Positions 1 through 9,367 of a DNA stretch of 64,000 nt are shown here, piece after piece (position 1 is the stretch's first letter; every line of letters begins with the position of its first letter). The stretch is from contig NC_063151.1 in NCBI RefSeq assembly GCF_020921035.1, positions 27,162,934 through 27,226,933 of the forward strand, read 5' to 3'. A model generated the notes under the pieces. That model saw nothing but the letters and a program-made list of their open reading frames with translations, did not search any database and was not told where the DNA came from. The translations under genes and the position numbers were made by a program. Origin of the DNA: Rhodamnia argentea (taxonomy: Eukaryota > Streptophyta > Magnoliopsida > Myrtales > Myrtaceae).

Positions 1-530
1 ATTTTATGCAGTTATCAAATGCGTTCTGATTCTCTAAAACTTATGCAGGGAACGGAATAAAAAAAAATCATTTTAATCGGAATCACTTTGTCGGATCAGA
101 ATGGTTACCATACATGCCTTTAATCCAACAAGAATTCCCTTTCTCCATTCTTCGCCGAACTTATTCCAATATATAAATACATTCACCTTTTTGTGGTTGA
201 TAAACATTTTGGGATGACTTTAAATGTTAAAATTTACGACTTAATAAAGTTGACATGTCTAATGTTTTGCAATTTCGAACTCGCGATGAATGACACCCAA
301 AATAATCCCGGATTATACCGTCTCGTATAATGTAAGACGAGAGTGGTCGATCACCTAAGTTATACTTAATTAATGGCTGACGTGAGATCATTGACTTTTC
401 CCTCGCAAGGTCAGAATTCTAATTTCGGATCTCTTACATATTGTCAGTATAAACATTGCATCAGAAACAGGAGTATTCCCTCCTAATTTTTGCTCGTGGG
501 AATTAGATTTGACACGTGCCTTAAATGTGT

Positions 531-564
531 ATGTGTGTATGTATGTATGTATGTATGTATGTAT

Positions 565-600
<36 letters not shown>
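531..600. repeat. Compound microsatellite (GTAT)n-(GA)n
   Basis: About nine GTAT units (531-566) run directly into a GA tract (567-600). Such compound tracts are normally length-polymorphic. They also create a spurious poly-Leu/Ser/Tyr frame on the minus strand, which is not a gene. Confidence 0.9.
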
Positions 601-603
<3 letters not shown>

Positions 604-616
604 TTTGTGGTTTAAA

Positions 617-815
617 GAGCGCATAGCAACACTTCTGCTTTAGAAAATCAACTTTTAGCCCGAAGTTAATTTTTCTACTTCTGCTCTAGTAGTCAATTTC
701 TGATCGGAGAAAAACGTTTAATAACACGACAAAATTTGTGCTTCTAGAACAGAAATTCGTTCGGTAACGGTTAAAAATTTCTACTTTTAGAACATTATTA
801 ACACAAAATCTAATT
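617..815 (-). mobile_element. Dispersed short element, copy 1 (terminus like GCGCGCATGGTAACA)
   Basis: The segment begins with GAGCGCATAGCAACACTTCT and continues with repeated CTTCTGCT and AACTTTT-type blocks. It is the reverse complement of a segment at about 15400-15640 and resembles the one ending near 1950. The three copies share a terminus close to GGGCGCGCATGGTAACA. This suggests a non-autonomous DNA transposon (MITE-like); the superfamily is not determined and the second terminus is not resolved. Confidence 0.5.
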
Positions 816-1403
816 ATTGATCATAACCTAAAATGCATGTTATTTGAGAAAGGTGAAATGCAAATACCGATGAAATTGCATATAATTTTCCATTCAATTA
901 TTTTATACAAATGTGGACCAATTTTACGGAAAAAATTCTATTAATGAATATGATGACTGAGCTGATATATTCACGCTAAAGCACGGTAGTTCCGATACTT
1001 CCTCGCATGTGCTTCTAGCTTGGCTTTATGTCGCAATGAGTATGGTATATAAATTTTCTTCATACCTAAACCATCTCTAGTTCATATGTCAATCACGACA
1101 CATTCATTAAACCATACCAATGGACGAGTTGGTTTATGACAAACAACAATACATTGCAACAATTCGATTGGGTACTTGTTGAAAACCTAAGGAGAAATTC
1201 TATGTGAGTGCATCTAAAAATGACATTCACATATCTTGCGTAGTGCTTTGAAGGGTGTGAAGAATATTGACAAACAAGAACACACATGTATTTTGCTTTC
1301 TCAACAATAAAATTCCTTTACTTTTAATAGTCTGAGAAACAAGATAGATGACTTAAAAAATTCAAAGACGATAAGAACAATAGTACAATTGTGGCTTTGT
1401 AGG

Positions 1404-1512
1404 ATTGCTCGATCCACTTTAAAATATACATGGGATGCCATTTAACCAACTTGGGTAAATTGCTCGATCCACTTTGCTGTGATTATGTCTTTGCGAAATG
1501 CCATTTAACCAA
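1404..1512. repeat. Imperfect tandem duplication of about 55-63 bases
   Basis: ATTGCTCGATCCACTTT occurs at 1404-1420 and 1459-1475, and ATGCCATTTAACCAA at 1435-1449 and 1498-1512. The two units differ by an internal indel of 8 bases. No coding or RNA function is visible. Confidence 0.8.
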
Positions 1513-1559
1513 ATCATGGAACATTTAGTTATTATAATCCATTAAAAATGATATTATTA

Positions 1560-1950
1560 AAACACTTTCATGCAATACAAAATTTAGTGAAAAGTTATTA
1601 TAATTTTTTTTTATTTTGTGAAACATATATATTTTATTTTTTAAAATTTATTTTTGATATTTAAAAATATTTTTTATTTAATGGCCGGAGGAGACCGAAG
1701 ACGGCGGACAACGGTTACCGGCGGCGGCAGACACCGATCACCGAAGGAGAATTGTCTTTTTTTAATTTTAACTTTTGAAGCGAAGTAATTTTTTTTTTTT
1801 TTAATGAAGCAAAATATTGCTTTAGAAGTAGAAAAATGAAGTCGCGTAACCAAACGAATTTCCACTTTAAAATTTACGTTACCATACCAAACGGATTTCT
1901 GCTTTAGAAGCATAGAAATTCTGCTCCCGAAATGTTACCATGCGCGCCCA
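1560..1950 (+). mobile_element. Dispersed short element, copy 2, with a GC-rich internal block
   Basis: The right end (TGTTACCATGCGCGCCC, about 1933-1949) and the preceding AAGTAGAA and ACCAAACG-type blocks match the copies near 617-815 and 15303-15639. Inside this very A/T-rich element lies a GC-rich stretch at about 1681-1752 carrying repeated CGG/CCGGCGGCGG, which the copy near 15.3-15.6 kb does not carry. The left boundary is approximate. Confidence 0.45.
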
Positions 1951-2750
1951 AATTGGTCATCAAATCGAATGGATGCCACTTGATCAGCCTTTTGTCTCCA
2001 TTGTTCACTTAGGCAGCCACGTAGAATTTTAACAGTCCTCGTTAACAGAAATGTGACGGGGAGCAGATGTGTCTTTTTTTTTTTTATAAAAAAATATTAA
2101 AGTAAAGGTGTCACAGCGGACTACTTTGAAATCTTTAGAGATTTTTTCTGACAAAAAAGAATTAAGTTTCGCCAAGTTGGTTCACTTAACCCAACAAAGA
2201 AAAGAACCCTTTCTCAATTCTCCACCGAAGTTAAGAAAGTGTGTTTACATTCGCATTTCCGTGATTGATGAAATTCTTTTTAATGAACTTTTAAGTGTTG
2301 AAATTGACGATTTAGTAAAAATTAAAGATGTCCAATTTCGACTTTCGCAATTTCGAACTCGCGATGGATGGCACCCAAATGCCCTCTCGCATTACACTGT
2401 CTCGTAGGACAATTTCGCGGGCTGGTTGAACAATGATTTTAAACATGGTGTTCGGTGGGCGCGGTCGGTCACCCAAGTCCTATTTAATTAATAACGACGT
2501 GGGCCATCGATTTTCCCTTTCACAGGGTCACAACTCTAATCTCGGATTTCTTTTTCATGGCCAGTATGAGCATCGTGTCGGGAACAGTCTTGTCTTCATT
2601 CCGACCTTTTCCGCGTGGGTAATTGATTTGTCACGTGCCTCAAATGTAAATGAAAGTAGAAAGTTGTCTATTGAAAAGTTCAATTGAGGAAATTAATCTG
2701 CGCGTCTCGAGCCCTTTCGCAGCACGGAGACGCCAAGGTCCTCCGTTCAT

Positions 2751-2786
2751 GGCCGTCGACGTTACGCTGGCCGTCGACGTTACGCT
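2751..2786. repeat. Perfect 18-base tandem duplication
   Basis: GGCCGTCGACGTTACGCT occurs twice without a gap (2751-2768 and 2769-2786). The two copies are identical, so the duplication is young compared with the diverged repeats around it. Confidence 0.95.
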
Positions 2787-3168
2787 TTGCAAGCATTCAT
2801 TTCAACCAACGCTACAGAAAACTTCGCCGGGAAAACCCGCCAATTTTTTTTTAAATTTCTAATATTTCGTTTAAATGAAGAAATACGTCCCATCTTTCCG
2901 ATTTACAGCTCGATCAAGAGGATCGCATTTATGTTAATTGAAACAATATAATGGATTGTTTCCTTTCGCGATAACTTATAACAAGTGCGCGCATGATAAA
3001 GTGAAGTCCGTAATCTCGATGATTCTTTATTATTCGTATGTAAAGGGCGGCGATGAAAGTGAATCGAACTCGAGCACGGGGATGGGAATATTGGGAATTC
3101 TCGAGAACTTTACAGGGAAATTATCGTAATAAAAGCAAAGGTGTAAATGATTTTAGATCCATCAAATA

Positions 3169-3198
3169 GTTATTTGAATATTTAAATATTCAAATAAC
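3169..3198. repeat. Perfect 30-base A/T-rich palindrome
   Basis: The 30 bases centred between 3183 and 3184 read the same on both strands (half-site GTTATTTGAATATTT). There is no loop. It could form a cruciform or be a remnant of a foldback transposon end; no gene abuts it. Confidence 0.95.
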
Positions 3199-3229
3199 CG
3201 CTTATATTTTTAGAACAGTTGGCAATAAT

Positions 3230-3420
3230 CTCACAAAATCTTACGTGGTACCAGAATAGGAGGTCCCGAGTTCAAGTCTTTGTAAACGCATGATTTGGAC
3301 TTTGCAAACCAACAAAAAAATTAAGAAAAAATTTGAAAAATGCCTTATGCGAAGCAATAGGATAGCGTGAGAAATTGGGAGTTGTTATGCTCGCAAGCCC
3401 AAGTTTCTTCCTGTCACTTA
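3230..3420 (+). mobile_element. Possible tRNA-derived SINE remnant
   Basis: GGAGGTCCCGAGTTCAAGTC at about 3260-3279 resembles the B box and T-loop region of plant tRNA-derived SINEs, preceded by TGGTACCAGAATAGG, like the usual TGGTATCAGAGC segment. No clear poly(A) or poly(T) tail or target-site duplication was found, so this is a weak call. It is not a functional tRNA: no acceptor stem pairing is evident. Confidence 0.3.
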
Positions 3421-5522
3421 TCTGTTTGCTCGCTCAATCAAGCTAGCTCGTAGCTAAGAGTCTTCGGATATTTCTCATCATGTGATGCAAAGTTCATGTT
3501 TTTAATTAGATTTCAATGTGGACCAATATAAGAAAGTTTGATCGTGTCCGCATCTTGCCGAATAACACGAGCTCGAAACCGCCCCATCTAGGCTTTTAAT
3601 ATCGAGCAAGCTTAAAACACTTTCTTGAATCTATTCGGCGACCGGGACCTCAACACATCCGCAGACTCGATTTTTCCCTCGCCGGCGATGACGCAAGGAA
3701 CCGCAATCACCGTGCGCGATTTCGATCATTCCTTAACCGCCAAGTTTTCATTTGGGGGGGTCGATTAAGAAGTGATTGTAAAGAAATGGAATATGCTGCG
3801 GCTCCAAAACACGTTAGAGGATTAGGTAGCGGACGACTTAAGATCCCGAGCAATTCATTTGGTCAAAAGTCGATTGGCATGATGACATGAGGATTTTTTA
3901 TAGCAATCAATGGTAATAGAACAATCAACGTCATTAATAATTCGCAAATTGTTTTATTTTTATTTATTTTTCATTTTTTTTAAAGCTTCCGTGAAGAACA
4001 AAAATGGAAAGGTTGGACGATAAGGACAGGTAACAAATGAACGACGCGGTTTCTTTGAATTTCATTTAAAATAAATAAGAAGGGGACCCACTTTCCTTCC
4101 TCAACTGTATGAACTCGTCGTTGTCCTTTTTATATACACATATGAGCTCTGTCCGAAGACGACACTCAAAACTGAAAAAGCAGCGTAGCTTGCGGATTGG
4201 TAGTGTTTCCATGGTGACCATAGGCAATTTCAGTGCTAGCCCTCGTTGGAAATTGTTTGTTTTATTTGGAGTTTTGGCCTATAGGCGAACTACTTTCTTG
4301 TCGATAAGTCAGTTCTTTTTTTTTTGGGGGGGTCATACTAGGTAATTGACATGGTGAGTAGCGGCCAGTACATTTACAACCTAGGGTCGAAATTTAGACA
4401 GAGGTGATTGATGGGTGGGGTCCGACCCAGGTCCGGCCGTGCTCTGAGATCGGGTCTAATTTGTTGCTCCATGCCCACATCGAAAAGTTTATGTACAAAA
4501 ATGTTGGGTCTTATGTACTCAATCAGGCCGGATCAATCCGAGCGTCATAACTGAATAGCCCTGTCCAAATCTGTCCAAAAGTGATGTTCGAGTGCATATG
4601 GCACGAGGTGAACTTGGATGAGCCCCATGTACTATTAGATCCACTATTGGGTTCGATGGACACTTATCGTTTTATTCTGTCGCGAGGTAGAAGAAATTTA
4701 TTCCAACTTGATATTTTATAATGTCCCGTGAAAAGAAAAATAAAAGCACTCTCATATCTCATGATGGGTCCGTGACGTACATACGGTGGGTCATTTAATC
4801 AGCGCGGGAAAGTAAAAATAAATGCGAATTAGACAACATGGGGACGGGAACGTGGAGAGGCTTTCAATTTCAAATCAGGTGCGATGAATCAATGGCCATG
4901 GAAACCTACATGTTCGGACCGACGGGGTAGGAAAAGGCAGTTAGCCAACGGTCGGGGATGCCCTCAACGGGGATGGCGACGTTACTTTTCATGCCTTCGC
5001 ATTCACCGACCTAGAAAAGAGCAGTAAAAGAGGATTGGGTAGAGAATTGAAGAGGATAGCGCCGGACGATAAAATGAAGCTTTTACGACAAAGTAAAATT
5101 ACCTTTTTACGAGGGTAAATTTTTTTTTTTTTTTTGCAAGCCCAGTCTTCGGCGCTCATGGTCAAACTTGGACGAGCCCAGGCTAGCGAAGCTTCGCACG
5201 TGGTGTACTGTTTTACTGCAACTCCCAACAACGTTGAACTTGAGACTCGACTCGACAGCAAAAGGGGTACAGTTCCGACCAAAAACAAAAACGGCGTTGA
5301 GACTCGACTCTGCATGAGATGAGCCGCGTTTGTTTCGCTGTCATTCTTCACGTGACAGCAAACTTCGGGAGCACGAAAACCACTTAGGTTCCCTGCATTT
5401 TCCATGAATTTCCATCACGACATGTATGTCCCGATTAACTTTTGATTCACGAAAATCTTCCTACTTAATTTTATAAATCTCGATTAACGATAATCATTAT
5501 TAATACTGATATTATAAAATAA
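3421..5522. other. Intergenic stretch without recognisable genes
   Basis: No open frame in this stretch resembles a known family. A T10-G7 homopolymer junction occurs at about 4316-4332. A minus-strand frame of 138 codons at 4989-5405 is lysine-rich over a poly(T) tract, has no recognisable domain, and is probably chance. Confidence 0.6.
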
Positions 5523-5987
5523 AGGCTTAATACCACGAAAAACTCTAAACAAATACACTTGTGATAAATTTACTCCGAACCATTTTTTCGATCATGAAAA
5601 ATCTCAAACCAGCACATTTATGATAAATTTATCACAAATTATTTTTTTAACCATAAAAAAAACTTAAACTAATACATCCGTAATAAATTTAAACTAATTT
5701 TTTTTATCGCGAAAAATTTCAAATTGATACATTTGTGATAAATTTATCATTTCGTTAAATTGCGTTAATACTACGAAGAACCCCAAATTGATATACCTGT
5801 GATAAATAAAAGATAAAAATCCTAAACGAGTATATCCATGGACCGCCACGTACTATCTAACTCGGTAATTTAATGGTCAAATTTAATGAAAATTAATGAA
5901 GGGTAAATTTATCATAGATATATCGATTTAAAAGTAATAAATTTATCATGGACGTATGGTATAGAGTTTTCGATGTTATTATTCCTA
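5523..5987. mobile_element. Foldback (inverted-repeat) transposon just upstream of the DUF4408 gene
   Basis: The left arm starts AGGCTTAATACCACGAAAAA and is followed by degenerate repeats of a roughly 65-base motif containing TTGTGATAAATTTA. The right arm, ending near 5987, is the imperfect reverse complement (TATAGAGTTTTCGATG...TTATTCCT). There is no transposase frame, so this is a non-autonomous foldback or MITE-type element. Its right end lies about 75 bases before the TATA box at 6061, so it now forms the distal promoter of the next gene. Confidence 0.7.
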
Positions 5988-6060
5988 AGGTAAATGACCC
6001 CTACATCACGGCATAATGATTGGCACCCCGCTCCACCCATTTTCATCCCCGCCGCGCACG

Positions 6061-6068
6061 TATAAATA
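6061..6068 (+). promoter_or_regulatory. TATA box of the DUF4408/DUF761 gene
   Basis: TATAAATA lies 117 bases before the ATG at 6178, which predicts transcription starting near 6090-6100 and a 5' leader of roughly 80-90 bases. There is no competing ATG between them. Confidence 0.7.
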
Positions 6069-6177
6069 AAACTCTCCTTTCGGCTCCTCGTTCCGAGAAA
6101 GCCCTTAAAATCACAGGCAGAAAAGCTCTGCACAAAAGCTAATCCCCACAAGCAAAAACCAGCTCAACCACACAGCC

Positions 6178-8007
6178 ATGGAAGAAGACGACGCCGACAC
6201 GCCACCCTTCTGGCTCCAGACCTCCGCCAACCCGCGCCGGACCCGCCGCGGCTCGTCCGCCCTCCTCCCCGGCCCCGGCGTCCTCCTCCTGCTCTTCCTC
6301 GCCGCCTTCATCGCCTTCGTCTTCTTCGTCGTCCCGCCCTTCCTCAGCCTCTCTTCCAAGATCTTCAGACCCCATTCCGTCAAGAAGAGCTGGGACTCTC
6401 TCAACCTCGTACTCGTCCTCTTCGCCATCATCTGCGGGTTCCTCAGCAGATCCAACCACGGCGAAGACGGGGGGTCGCCGGGTTCGTACCCGAGGTCGGA
6501 CTTGCAGAAGTCGTCGTCGTCGTCGAACCCGGCGACGCCATACACGGGGTATGACAGCTACGATCGTCGGAGCTCCGAGCGGAACGAATATGGGTTCTCC
6601 TCGAGCTCGTTTGGGAGGATGAGAAACAGCAGCTCGTACCCCGATCTGAGGGCGCAGGACTCCCCGTGGGCTTACGGCGAAGGACGGCGGAGATTCTACG
6701 ACGATACCCATCTTGTCGCGGGTCGGGGTGTCGGGTCGGAACCCGTCTATTCCAGGAGAAGATGGAAAGAGGAAGATGACGACGAAGAAGAGAAGAAGTT
6801 CGAGATCAAGCGTGTAGTTGCCGATGATAGTCGCGATCGTAGTGCTGCAGTCGAGAAAATGGAAGTTCCAGTCACGCCACCGCCGTCTGCTCCGCCGCCA
6901 CCGCCGCCTTCTCCGCCGGAGACGCCGGAGCCTCCGCCGCGAGTTCGGGCATCTGGAAATATACGGAAGCCGAAGAGGACGTATGAGACTGTTGCTCACA
7001 AGCCTAAGGATGAGGTTGAAAAACCGCCAGCAGCGCCGCCTCCGCCGTCTGCTCCCCCTCCGCCGGAGAAGCAGGAGCCTCCGCCGCGAGTTCGGGCATC
7101 TGGAAATAAACGGAAGCCGAAGAGGACTTATGAGACTGTTGCGCACAAGCCTAAGGATGAGGTTGAAAAACCGCCAGCGGCGCCGCCGCCGCCACCGCCG
7201 CCGCCGCCAAAGCCCGTGTTTCACCCGATGGAGGAGGGGAGTGGGAAAAAGAGAGGTGGATCGGTGACCAAGGAGTTCTTGAGCTCACTGAAGATGAGGA
7301 GGAAGAAGCAGAGACAAAAGAGCGCCGAGAACTTCGAGGCCCTCCTCGGCTCCCAGCCACTGCCGTCATCTTCCCGCCTTCCGCCCCCGCCACCACCACC
7401 GCCACCCCCACCACCTCCGTCTGTGTTCCACACTCTGTTCCCATCCAAAAAGGGCAAGACAAGGAAAGTTCTCCCGGCTCCGCCACCTCCGCCGCCAGTT
7501 CCACCGCCTCCGGCAGCTCAGCGCAAGACCAGGGCAAGACCACCTGCATTTTCTCAGTCGACCGCAAATTTGATCACCATCAACAAATCTCATGCTCCCG
7601 TGACAACGACACTAAACTACGAGTCTTCGGATGACAACATCAACAGCGGCAACCAGTCGCCGTTGATCGCGATCCCTCCACCTCCTCCTCCGCCACCTTT
7701 CAAGGTGCCGTCATGGAAGTTTCCTGTGCGCGGCGACTACGTGAGGATCAAGAGCACGAACGTCTGGCACCATGGTTCGCCAGATACCGAGGACGAGGAG
7801 GGCGACGATGAGGCCAGCGTCTCAGGGATCACTGAGAGCCCGTCCAACGCGTCATCGGAAGCGACGTCGCCGGCCTTCTGTCCGAGCCCGGACGTGGACA
7901 CGAAGGCGGACAATTTCATCGCGAGATTCAGAGCTGGGTTGAACCTGGAGAAGGCGAACTCCCTGAAGCAGAGGAGGTCCAATTTGGCCCCAGAAAGAAC
8001 AGGATGA
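6178..8007 (+). CDS. Proline-rich DUF4408/DUF761 membrane-anchored protein, 609 aa
   Basis: Single-exon gene. Two hydrophobic segments at residues about 34-56 and 73-89 form the N-terminal DUF4408 region and probably anchor the protein in a membrane. A long middle (about 200-520) is rich in Pro runs alternating with basic Arg/Lys patches. The C-terminus carries the short DUF761 motif (DNFIARFRAGLNLEKANSLK, about 577-596). Proteins of this architecture are annotated in plants as hydroxyproline-rich or formin-like, but no FH2 domain is present and the biochemical role is unknown. The middle contains an in-frame tandem duplication of 49 residues (DNA 6928 and 7075, 147-base period). The first ATG after a good TATA box was chosen. 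A long antisense frame here arises from GC-rich codon bias and is not a gene. AATAAA at 8229-8234 is a likely poly(A) signal. Confidence 0.85.
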   Translation: MEEDDADTPPFWLQTSANPRRTRRGSSALLPGPGVLLLLFLAAFIAFVFFVVPPFLSLSSKIFRPHSVKKSWDSLNLVLVLFAIICGFLSRSNHGEDGGSPGSYPRSDLQKSSSSSNPATPYTGYDSYDRRSSERNEYGFSSSSFGRMRNSSSYPDLRAQDSPWAYGEGRRRFYDDTHLVAGRGVGSEPVYSRRRWKEEDDDEEEKKFEIKRVVADDSRDRSAAVEKMEVPVTPPPSAPPPPPPSPPETPEPPPRVRASGNIRKPKRTYETVAHKPKDEVEKPPAAPPPPSAPPPPEKQEPPPRVRASGNKRKPKRTYETVAHKPKDEVEKPPAAPPPPPPPPPKPVFHPMEEGSGKKRGGSVTKEFLSSLKMRRKKQRQKSAENFEALLGSQPLPSSSRLPPPPPPPPPPPPPSVFHTLFPSKKGKTRKVLPAPPPPPPVPPPPAAQRKTRARPPAFSQSTANLITINKSHAPVTTTLNYESSDDNINSGNQSPLIAIPPPPPPPPFKVPSWKFPVRGDYVRIKSTNVWHHGSPDTEDEEGDDEASVSGITESPSNASSEATSPAFCPSPDVDTKADNFIARFRAGLNLEKANSLKQRRSNLAPERTG

Positions 8008-8228
8008 GAAACCAGGATGATTTCGGCGACATTGATGAGGTTTTGTTCAAGAACAAAGATTTTTTTTTCCTTTTCTGTTCAAGTTTATTTTCCATTTTCT
8101 TGTGCATAGATGTTCAGATTGATTGACTGTTCTTGGAAGTGAGATTGTAATCGAGTCGAGTTGAGTCGTATCCCACAGAAACCGTTCATTATCCACATCG
8201 AATGTTGAATCATAGACAGGGAAATTGG

Positions 8229-8234
8229 AATAAA
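8229..8234 (+). terminator. Probable poly(A) signal of the DUF4408/DUF761 gene
   Basis: AATAAA lies about 220 bases after the stop codon at 8007 and is followed by T-rich sequence, a normal position for a plant polyadenylation signal. Confidence 0.5.
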
Positions 8235-8299
8235 ATGTTTCTTCTTGTAATCCCAAAATGTTGTATCCCTCTCTCTTTCGCAAACTTCTCTTTCTCTCA

Positions 8300-9240
8300 A
8301 AAGAATAAGATCATCTCTATGCAAATGGAGATTTCTTTTGTAACAGTTTCCTCTGTCCGAGAATTGAGTCCCATTCTCACGAGTGTAATACCGCCGCCTT
8401 TGCTTTAGAGGGTAAGGAACACGATCATCCCGCGAAGCTACTGCAGAAGTGTATGAGGATTCCATAAGCTGAGCTCGAAATGCAGATTGAGCACGATTCT
8501 GTGAGCCCCCGCAATCAAATTTGACGAGGGACAGGTGATGCGATATGACAGTGCTTGGTACACGATCGTTCCCCACTTATCCTTTTGATGAATGCTGACA
8601 GTTCAAAGATTGAGCATCACACCATAAATGTGGTATTCAGTTTCACCAAAAGGAGGAAAAAGGTAAAAAAAAAAAAAAAAAACAGAGTTCTGGGCGGGTT
8701 CTTAGATAAAGGAAAACGTCGGGATCGGTTATGAATGATGAGCGGGGCTTTGTGCTGTTTTGGATTTTAGTTGTCTGCCCTGCAACTTGTGGGACATCCA
8801 CTCTGTTTTTTCTTCCTCCTCTGTTCATTGCGAGTGACATGAGCTTGCTGCTACTCAAATGGACCCGGGCTTTTCATATGCAAAAGTCCATCCATGATTA
8901 AGTACTTGCGATCCTTATAACCTATTTAAGACATGGATCGAGTCTGTCGGGCTTGGGCTGACCGGAACAGCCCAAACTGACAACATCAGGCATATTCAGG
9001 CAAACATAACCTATCAAAAGATCATCTTCCCCTCTTATGGTAGTCAAAGAACATGTAACTAAAATTCCGAGAATAGTCAGGCAAACATCTTACATGCTTC
9101 GCATAATAACATCTGCTCCGCACTTTCAAGTTGCACCATTGAGGCGTGTGTTGTTCGTGCGTTTAAACGAGCTTATTTACGACGACAGTTTCAGAACAGA
9201 GATCGTATGTTTTGACAAGCCCGGAGTTAAATAGTTTTGA
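8300..9240. other. Spacer between the DUF4408 gene and NF-YA
   Basis: This region lies between the 3' end of the plus-strand gene and the 3' end of the minus-strand NF-YA, so the two genes converge. It holds a poly(A) tract near 8666-8682 and no recognisable coding frame. Confidence 0.6.
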
Positions 9241-9271
9241 AAAGGCTAGCAAACAAGACGCAACACTAACA

Positions 9272-9292
9272 GAGCCAAGGATGACTTCCCAT
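9272..9292 (-). promoter_or_regulatory. miR169 target site in the NF-YA 3' UTR
   Basis: The plus strand here closely matches mature miR169 (from memory CAGCCAAGGAUGACUUGCCGA): positions 2-16 match without a break (9273-9287), then 18-19. Mismatches fall at positions 1, 17 and 21, and position 20 forms a G:U pair. The NF-YA transcript (minus strand) is therefore complementary to miR169. The site lies about 75 bases past the stop codon, the usual place in miR169-regulated NF-YA genes. Confidence 0.85.
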
Positions 9293-9367
9293 TGAACACC
9301 AGCAGCTGTACTTTCTCCATTTCAGCACCCAATTCACACAGCCACCGACTGTGATTGTTGTTCTGAC

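Larger units (their letters stand above)
110..2650. repeat. Diverged direct duplication (about 110-530 and 2170-2650) with repeat debris between
   Basis: Two stretches of roughly 420-480 bases lie in the same orientation about 2.1 kb apart and are clearly related though diverged. A 20-base string is identical at 269-288 and 2347-2366, and both copies end near a CACGTGCCT motif (about 513 and 2631) followed by an AAATG-containing segment. Indels have changed the spacing between matching blocks. Short open frames in the second copy (2108-2862) resemble no family I know and are probably chance. I cannot assign the duplicated unit to a transposon class. Confidence 0.6.

Noticed and set aside
2108-2862. 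Three consecutive short plus-strand frames in the second copy of the 0.45 kb duplication
   Set aside because: The matching first copy does not keep these frames open, and no domain is recognisable.
4989-5405. Minus-strand frame of 138 codons
   Set aside because: It runs through a poly(T) tract (Lys run), has no homology that I recognise and no supporting promoter or splice context.
6139-7224. Minus-strand open frame of 361 codons over the DUF4408 gene
   Set aside because: It is Arg/Asp/Glu-rich low complexity, exactly antisense to Pro-rich codons of a gene with TATA box, start and known domains; GC bias explains the lack of stops.
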